41,027 nt of DNA from Burkholderiales bacterium (GTDB lineage: Bacteria > Pseudomonadota > Gammaproteobacteria > Burkholderiales > Burkholderiaceae_C), in the NCBI GenBank assembly GCA_025350145.1, contig JANXYH010000073.1, positions 1 through 41,027 on the forward strand. The letters are read 5' to 3'. Position numbers and translations under genes: made by a program. Each line of letters begins with the position of its first letter. Position 1 is the first letter of the stretch. The notes under the pieces were generated by a model. That model saw nothing but the letters and a program-made list of their open reading frames with translations. It was not told the DNA's origin and did no database searches. Shown here piece by piece: positions 36,983 to 41,027 of the stretch.

Positions 36983-37001
36983 CCGGCCGCCTGCGGGCCG
37001 G
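36983..37001. terminator. Hairpin after the EamA gene
   Basis: CCGGCC (36983-36988) and GGCCGG (36996-37001) form a 6-bp stem directly after the EamA stop. It sits between two copies of GGCTGAGCCGGCC (36976-36988 and 37006-37018), a 13-bp direct repeat with a 30-bp period whose first copy contains the stop codon. Possible terminator between the convergent EamA and hicB genes. Confidence 0.35.
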
Positions 37002-37050
37002 ATGCGGCTGAGCCGGCCTAAACGGGCATGTAAGCCCCGGGTCAGTGCAC

Positions 37051-37419
37051 TTAGGCTTCGCTGCGCGCCGCAGCCCGCGTGGGTGCCTTACGAGCGGCCT
37101 GCCCAAGTGCACCCTCAGCCCACTTATTGAGGCTGGTGCCACTTCTCGCGGCAGCCTTGAGCGCTGCGGCGTGAACCCCCGGAGCGATGCGCAGCATGAG
37201 CTTGCCGCTGGCTGGCTTCTCTGGCGCAGAGCCGAGTTCCTTGGATGCGGCCAGGTAATCTTCAATGGCTGCGTGGAAGCCAGTCTCAAACTCCGACACC
37301 GACTCAGCGTGGAAGGAAATGATGTCGTCAATGTCTTGGACGCGCCCAACAATGATCTTGTCTTCTGTATCGAAGACCATGCTTGCCGCGTAGCCCTTGT
37401 AGGACATGGAATTGATCAT
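37051..37419 (-). CDS. hicB: HicB-family antitoxin
   Basis: A 122-residue antitoxin. The N-terminal partly degraded RNase H-like fold has the HicB signature YKGYAASMVFDTEDKIIVGR, then VQDIDDIISFHAESVSEFET and FHAAIEDYLAASKELG. The C-terminus (about 72-110, GKLMLRIAPGVHAAALKAAA, SGTSLNKWAEGAL) is a ribbon-helix-helix DNA-binding domain, so it should bind its own promoter as well as the toxin. The ATG overlaps the hicA stop by 4 bp (ATGA), the classic toxin-first hicAB order. GC is lower than in the neighbours. Confidence 0.92.
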   Translation of the reverse strand: MINSMSYKGYAASMVFDTEDKIIVGRVQDIDDIISFHAESVSEFETGFHAAIEDYLAASKELGSAPEKPASGKLMLRIAPGVHAAALKAAARSGTSLNKWAEGALGQAARKAPTRAAARSEA

Positions 37420-37670
37420 GGCTCGATCCCCATTCTTGCGATGAACTCTCGCACCGCCAAGACGCGGTAGCGAAGCGCTTGCCTGCCCGGATGTGGCCGA
37501 TGGAGCGTCATCTTGCGGCCACTGAACTCAAACGTGACCGAAGAACCCGCTCCATCAACCACTCTGCAACCCGCCGCCTTGAGCATGGACTCGATTCGCG
37601 CCCACTCAATGTTGCCGTTGACGGGGTCGGTCAGTACCTTCTCAAGGGTCTTGCGCTGCGATCCATTCAC
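37416..37670 (-). CDS. hicA: HicA-family mRNA interferase toxin
   Basis: An 84-residue HicA toxin using GTG at 37670. The homologous start reads MNGSQRKTLEKVLTDPVNGN, as in longer-known HicA proteins (RKTLExIFxxPV). The double-stranded RNA-binding-like fold follows (IEWARIESMLKAAGCRVVDG), with the conserved HRPHP containing the catalytic-region His and a VREFIARMGIEP end. The frame is open upstream into the acyl-CoA synthetase gene, but that is unrelated sequence. It is translated just before hicB with overlap. HicA cleaves mRNA when HicB is lost. Confidence 0.9.
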   Translation of the reverse strand: MNGSQRKTLEKVLTDPVNGNIEWARIESMLKAAGCRVVDGAGSSVTFEFSGRKMTLHRPHPGRQALRYRVLAVREFIARMGIEP

Positions 37671-37676
37671 CGACAG

Positions 37677-37704
37677 ACGATAGCACTTCTGGCGTTTAGT
37701 GCAA
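37677..37704 (-). promoter_or_regulatory. Candidate hicAB promoter
   Basis: On the minus strand TTGCAC (37699-37704) and TATCGT (37677-37682) are 16 bp apart, and the -10 ends 6 bp before GTG 37670. Transcription would start at the GTG, suggesting a leaderless toxin mRNA. The RHH domain of HicB would be expected to bind here. Confidence 0.4.
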
Positions 37705-37747
37705 TCACTGGGTTGAGCGCCGCCGAGGCTGGCTTTCGCGGTAGCCG

Positions 37748-39319
37748 CTACACGATCCGGCTCGCCCCGCGCCCGACCCAGTACTTCTCGCGCAAGGGCT
37801 TCTTGTAGAGCTTGCCGGTCGGCAGGCGCGGCAACTGGTCGATGAAATCGACCGTGCGCGGGCATTTCAGGCCGGCCAGGCTGCTGCGGCAGAAGGCGAT
37901 CAGGGCCTGCGCGAAGTCCTCGTCGGCGACCACCCCGGGCATCACCTGGACCACCGCCTTGACCTCCTCGCCCAGGTCCTCGTTGGGCACGCCGAACACC
38001 GCCGCATCGGCGACCTGCGGGTGGGTGATCAGCAGGTTCTCGCATTCCTGCGGGTAGATGTTGACGCCGCCCGAGATGATCATGAAGGTCGAGCGGTCGG
38101 TCAGGTGCAGGAAGCCGTCGTCGTCGAGGTAGCCGACATCGCCGACCGTGGTCATCGTGCCGTCGGCCGAGCGGGTCGCGGCGGTGCGCTCGGGGTCGTT
38201 GAAGTAGACGAACGGCGTCGCGGTCTTGAACCACAGTTCGCCGGGCTGGCCCCGGGGCATGGGCTGCATCTGCTCGTCCAGCACCTGCAGGTCGCCCAGC
38301 AACACCCGGCCGACCGTGCCCTTGTGGGCCAGCCATTCGGCCGAGTTGCAGGCGGTGAAACCCAGCCCTTCGGTGGCGCCGTAGTACTCCAGGATGATCG
38401 GCCCCCACCAGGCGATCATTTGCTCTTTGACCTGGACCGGGCAGGGCGCGGCGGCGTGGACCGCGACCTTCAGCGACGACAGGTCGTAGCGCTGGCGCAC
38501 CTGCTCCGGCAGCTTGAGCATGCGGCTGAACATGGTCGGCACCAGTTGGCTGTGGCTGATGCGGTAGCGCTCGATCAGGGCCAGGTACTGCTCGGGGTCG
38601 AAATGCTCCTGGATCACCACCGTGCCGCCATTGCGGATGGCGACGCTGACATTGGCCTGCGGCGCCGAGTGGTAGAGCGGCGCCGGGCTGAGGTAGAGCA
38701 TCCCTTCCTGGCACTGCCAGAGCTGGTTGAGGAAGGCGAACAGCGGCATCGGCTGGCTCGGCGGGTTGTCCAGCAGCGGCCGCAGGATGCCCTTGGGCCG
38801 GCCGGTGGTGCCCGAGGAGTACAGCATCGCCGTGCCCAGGCTCTCGTCGGCGATCGGGGTGTCGGCAAAGGCCGCGGTGGCGGTGGCGAAATCGGCGGTG
38901 GCGACGCCGCCGCTGGCCGCATCCGCGTCGTCGACGCCGTCAACCACCAGGCACAGCTTGACCGCAGGGCATTGCGCCAGCGCCGCCAGGGCCACCGCCA
39001 GCTTGGCACGCGAGCTGACCAGCACCTGCGACTGGCTGTTGTTGACGATGTAGGCCAGCTCGTCGGCGGTCAGGTAGGAGTTGATGCAGGTGTAGTACAG
39101 GCCCGAGCGCTCACCCGCGCCGCAGCACTCGAGGTAGCGGTTGTTGTTCTCCATGAAGACCGCGAAGTGGTCGCCGCGGCGCAGGCCCTGGCCACGCAGC
39201 AGGTGCGCCAGCCGGTTGCTGCGCGCCTCGTACTCGGCATAGGTCACCGTCTCGCCGGTGTTGGCCATGATGAAGGCGGCGCGGTCAGGGTGCTGGGCGA
39301 AACGGTGGCCGGCGTACAT
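37748..39319 (-). CDS. AMP-forming acyl-CoA synthetase/ligase
   Basis: A 523-residue adenylate-forming enzyme. Start ATG 39319 has AGGAG about 9 nt upstream; the longer open frame upstream is unrelated. Motifs are the P-loop-like MLYSSGTTGRPKG, EYYGATEGLGF, GDVGYLDDDGFLHLTDR, the hinge around GGVNIYPQECENLL, and the terminal PTGKLYKKPLREKYW with the catalytic Lys. It converts a carboxylic acid, ATP and CoA into acyl-CoA. The N-terminus (HRFAQHPDRAAFIMANTGET) is like that of fatty- or bile-acid-type CoA ligases. It is a likely partner of the CoA-ester enzymes elsewhere in the window, but is not adjacent to them. Confidence 0.93.
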   Translation of the reverse strand: MYAGHRFAQHPDRAAFIMANTGETVTYAEYEARSNRLAHLLRGQGLRRGDHFAVFMENNNRYLECCGAGERSGLYYTCINSYLTADELAYIVNNSQSQVLVSSRAKLAVALAALAQCPAVKLCLVVDGVDDADAASGGVATADFATATAAFADTPIADESLGTAMLYSSGTTGRPKGILRPLLDNPPSQPMPLFAFLNQLWQCQEGMLYLSPAPLYHSAPQANVSVAIRNGGTVVIQEHFDPEQYLALIERYRISHSQLVPTMFSRMLKLPEQVRQRYDLSSLKVAVHAAAPCPVQVKEQMIAWWGPIILEYYGATEGLGFTACNSAEWLAHKGTVGRVLLGDLQVLDEQMQPMPRGQPGELWFKTATPFVYFNDPERTAATRSADGTMTTVGDVGYLDDDGFLHLTDRSTFMIISGGVNIYPQECENLLITHPQVADAAVFGVPNEDLGEEVKAVVQVMPGVVADEDFAQALIAFCRSSLAGLKCPRTVDFIDQLPRLPTGKLYKKPLREKYWVGRGASRIV

Positions 39320-39357
39320 GCGGGATGGCTCCTGCGGTGGGTCTAGGACGGGCCGCG

Positions 39358-39363
39358 ATGCTA
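39358..39363 (-). promoter_or_regulatory. Candidate -10 element of the acyl-CoA synthetase gene
   Basis: TAGCAT on the minus strand, 38 bp before ATG 39319, in the 92-bp gap after the hydrolase gene. Confidence 0.3.
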
Positions 39364-39411
39364 CACAGCAAGGCCCGGCGCTGGCCAGCGGATTGACCCG
39401 GGGGCCCCGAG

Positions 39412-40455
39412 CTACTTGGCGCTGAACTGGCCTTGCCCGGCCAGCGCCGCGCCCAGGCCGGCATCGCTCAGCCAGGCGCGCGCCTGGCCGTCGCTCAGCA
39501 GGTAGGCGCGCCAAAACGCCAGCGTGCCGGCACGGATCAGCCGCCACTGCCGCTGGTCGCGGGCCGGGTCGTCGCGGCCGCGCAGGTTGTCGCCGCTGAA
39601 CAGCATGTGGTCGCCGCCGTCGAACACGATTTGGCTCTTGTCGCCCGTCGGCAGGTGGGCAAACACCTGTTGCCGACTGGCGGCACTGACCTCCGGGCTG
39701 AGCTGCGGCAAGGCGTCGTGCGTGCCAGTCCAGCATTGCACCGGCATCGTCACGCCGCCAAATGCCTGGTCCAGCCGATTGCCCCGCGCCGACGGGCTGA
39801 ACAGCAGCGCCGCCTTGGCCCGCGGCTCGGCCAGGTCCGCGCCAGGTGCGGCCGGGTAACGCTGGCCCATCAGCGCCTGGGTGGTGATAGCGCCGAATGA
39901 ATGGCCGGCGATGCCGATCCTTGCCAGGTCGACGCGCGCCAGGCCTGAGTCGCCAGCCCTGGCCCGTCGGCCAACTTCGTCGATCAGGAAGCGCACATCG
40001 GCCACCCGGGCCAGCAGTTGCTCAGGCCCCATGCCGCCGCGCAGCGCCGCCTGCACCGCCGCCCGGTCGCCGGCCAGGCCGCGCCAGAGCGTGGCGTCGC
40101 TGCCCGGATGCTGCGGGTGCAGGCAGGCGATGCCGTGGCTGGCCCAATGCTCGCCCCAGGCCCTGCCGCCGTCGCGCGAGCCGCCCAGGCCATGGGAATA
40201 CACCACCAGCGGCCAGGCCGCGTCGCGCCCAGCCTGGCCATCAACCGGCTGCGGCAGGTAGAGCTGGATCGGCAGGCTGCGCGAGCGCGCCGGGTCGAGC
40301 CAGTCCTCGCGCCGGACCAGCACCGCCAGCGGGCCGGCGGCCGCAAGGGCCTCTGGGCTGGCCCCGGCCGCAGGCTCGGCCTGGGCCCGGACCCGGCCCG
40401 GCGCCAGCGGCCAGAGCAGCGGAAAGCTCAGCATGGCGCGGCGTCGGATCGTCAT
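39412..40455 (-). CDS. Exported alpha/beta hydrolase (dienelactone/PAF-acetylhydrolase-like)
   Basis: A 347-residue protein with a short signal, MTIRRRAMLSFPLLWPLAPG and a likely cut near VRAQA, of Tat/Sec-like character. The hydrolase core has VVYSHGLGGSRDGG (oxyanion), the nucleophile Ser186 in IGIAGHSFGAITTQALMG, an Asp candidate in WTGTHDALP, and the catalytic His in FDGGDHMLFSG. The family resembles platelet-activating-factor acetylhydrolase and chlorophyllase-type esterases. It cleaves an ester of unknown nature in the periplasm. Start 40455 is chosen because the signal begins there; the frame opens earlier without homology. Confidence 0.88.
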   Translation of the reverse strand: MTIRRRAMLSFPLLWPLAPGRVRAQAEPAAGASPEALAAAGPLAVLVRREDWLDPARSRSLPIQLYLPQPVDGQAGRDAAWPLVVYSHGLGGSRDGGRAWGEHWASHGIACLHPQHPGSDATLWRGLAGDRAAVQAALRGGMGPEQLLARVADVRFLIDEVGRRARAGDSGLARVDLARIGIAGHSFGAITTQALMGQRYPAAPGADLAEPRAKAALLFSPSARGNRLDQAFGGVTMPVQCWTGTHDALPQLSPEVSAASRQQVFAHLPTGDKSQIVFDGGDHMLFSGDNLRGRDDPARDQRQWRLIRAGTLAFWRAYLLSDGQARAWLSDAGLGAALAGQGQFSAK

Positions 40456-40463
40456 GCGCGGCG

Positions 40464-40469
40464 ATGCTA
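40464..40469 (-). promoter_or_regulatory. Candidate -10 element of the alpha/beta hydrolase gene
   Basis: TAGCAT on the minus strand, 8 bp before ATG 40455. Like recQ it would give an almost leaderless mRNA. Confidence 0.28.
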
Positions 40470-40527
40470 CGCCAGCGCCCGGCGCAAGGCCGCCGAGCGC
40501 CCGGGCCACGGCGGCGCACGACCGCAC

Positions 40528-40533
40528 TACCAT
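40528..40533 (+). promoter_or_regulatory. Candidate -10 element of the glutathione S-transferase gene
   Basis: TACCAT on the plus strand, 37 bp before ATG 40571, in the 115-bp divergent region shared with the hydrolase. Confidence 0.3.
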
Positions 40534-40570
40534 TGGCGACCCGCCTCCAACCTCGCTCTGCCCGGCCACC

Positions 40571-41027
40571 ATGCAGCTCTACATCGGCAACAAGAACTAC
40601 TCGTCCTGGTCGATGCGCCCCTGGGTGTTGCTGCGCCACTTCGAGATCCCGTTCGACGAGGTGATGGTGCGCTTTGACGACATGCTGCCGCAGCAGGGCT
40701 TCAAGCAGACGGTGGCCCGGGTGACGCCGTCCGGGCGGGTGCCGGTGCTGGTCGACGACCATGGCGCGGTGTGGGACAGCCTGGCGATCGCCGAGACCCT
40801 GGCCGAGCGTTTCCCGGCGCTGCCGCTGTGGCCGCGCCAGGCCCAGGCCAGGGCCCGTGCCCGCAGCATCTGCGCCGAGATGCATTCGGGCTTCGGCGCG
40901 CTGCGCAATGCCTTCCCGATGAACATCGAGCTCAGCCGGCCCGACATCGGCGCGCGGCTGCTGGTCGCGCAGCCGGCGGCGGCGGCCGACCTGGAACGCA
41001 TCTGCGCCCTCTGGACCGAGGCGCTGG
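40571..41027 (+). CDS. Glutathione S-transferase, 3'-truncated by the window edge
   Basis: The first 152 codons of a glutathione S-transferase; the frame is still open at the last base. The thioredoxin-like domain starts QLYIGNKNYSSWSMRPWVLL, with the Ser of NYSSWS in the usual glutathione-contact position, followed by TPSGRVPVLVDD (cis-Pro) and DSLAIAETLAERFP. The helical C-terminal domain is under way at the edge (ARARSICAEMHSGFGALRNA). Relatives are about 220-230 residues, so roughly a third lies outside. It conjugates glutathione to electrophiles or acts as a reductase. Divergent from the hydrolase gene. Confidence 0.92.
   Translation, partial: MQLYIGNKNYSSWSMRPWVLLRHFEIPFDEVMVRFDDMLPQQGFKQTVARVTPSGRVPVLVDDHGAVWDSLAIAETLAERFPALPLWPRQAQARARARSICAEMHSGFGALRNAFPMNIELSRPDIGARLLVAQPAAAADLERICALWTEAL

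Overview
The window is GC-rich bacterial chromosome, most likely from a betaproteobacterium of the order Burkholderiales (Comamonadaceae or Rubrivivax/Leptothrix-like). This rests on the gene types and their pairing (uvrA, recQ and ssb together; pyrE back to back with an exonuclease III gene; a DUF4124 protein), on strong third-position GC, and on an intergenic palindrome at about 3741-3803 of a kind familiar from Comamonadaceae. No 16S or other decisive marker is present, so the placement is inference.

Region 1 (1-4731) is a small acyl-CoA module. A class III CoA-transferase and a periplasmic solute-binding protein lie on the minus strand, a crotonase-fold protein is divergent to them, and a GcvA-like LysR regulator is convergent with the crotonase gene. 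The divergent promoter region carries two overlapping dyads.

Region 2 (4732-8844) is a graveyard of mobile DNA. It holds a frameshifted integrase relic, the 3' part of an IS91-type transposase, an apparently intact IS630-family element with TA target duplication, a BrnA-like antitoxin cut off exactly at the IS end, an attC-like site, and a DUF2971 gene broken by one in-frame amber codon. The antitoxin tail, attC-like site and DUF2971 gene together look like a decayed integron cassette array.

Region 3 (8845-20852) is housekeeping: uvrA, recQ, ssb, a DUF4124 protein, pyrE, exonuclease III, a secreted GlcG/HbpS-type protein, an S9 peptidase and pncB. A short remnant of a type I restriction methylase (HsdM N-terminus) sits between ssb and the DUF4124 gene.

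Region 4 (20899-32065) is metabolic. It has a type I Baeyer-Villiger monooxygenase, a shortened DUF3237 protein and an enoyl-CoA hydratase in a tight cluster, followed by a methyltransferase with a regulatory domain and an N-acyl-D-amino-acid deacylase-type amidohydrolase. Then come a chromate transporter and 6-phosphogluconate dehydrogenase on the minus strand, a DMT exporter and a DapA-superfamily lyase.

Region 5 (about 32090-33930) has visibly lower GC and looks acquired. It is a three-gene cassette: a small protein resembling accessory proteins of vgrG/type VI effector islands, an M35 (aspzincin) zinc metallopeptidase without a signal peptide, and an unrecognised 143-residue protein. It is the best candidate here for an undescribed effector/accessory/immunity system.

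Region 6 (34025-41027) holds a COG2509 flavoprotein, a 55-residue basic protein, an EamA transporter, a hicAB toxin-antitoxin pair (again of lower GC), an acyl-CoA synthetase, a secreted alpha/beta hydrolase and the start of a glutathione S-transferase gene that runs off the right edge. Long antisense reading frames occur throughout and are explained by the GC bias.
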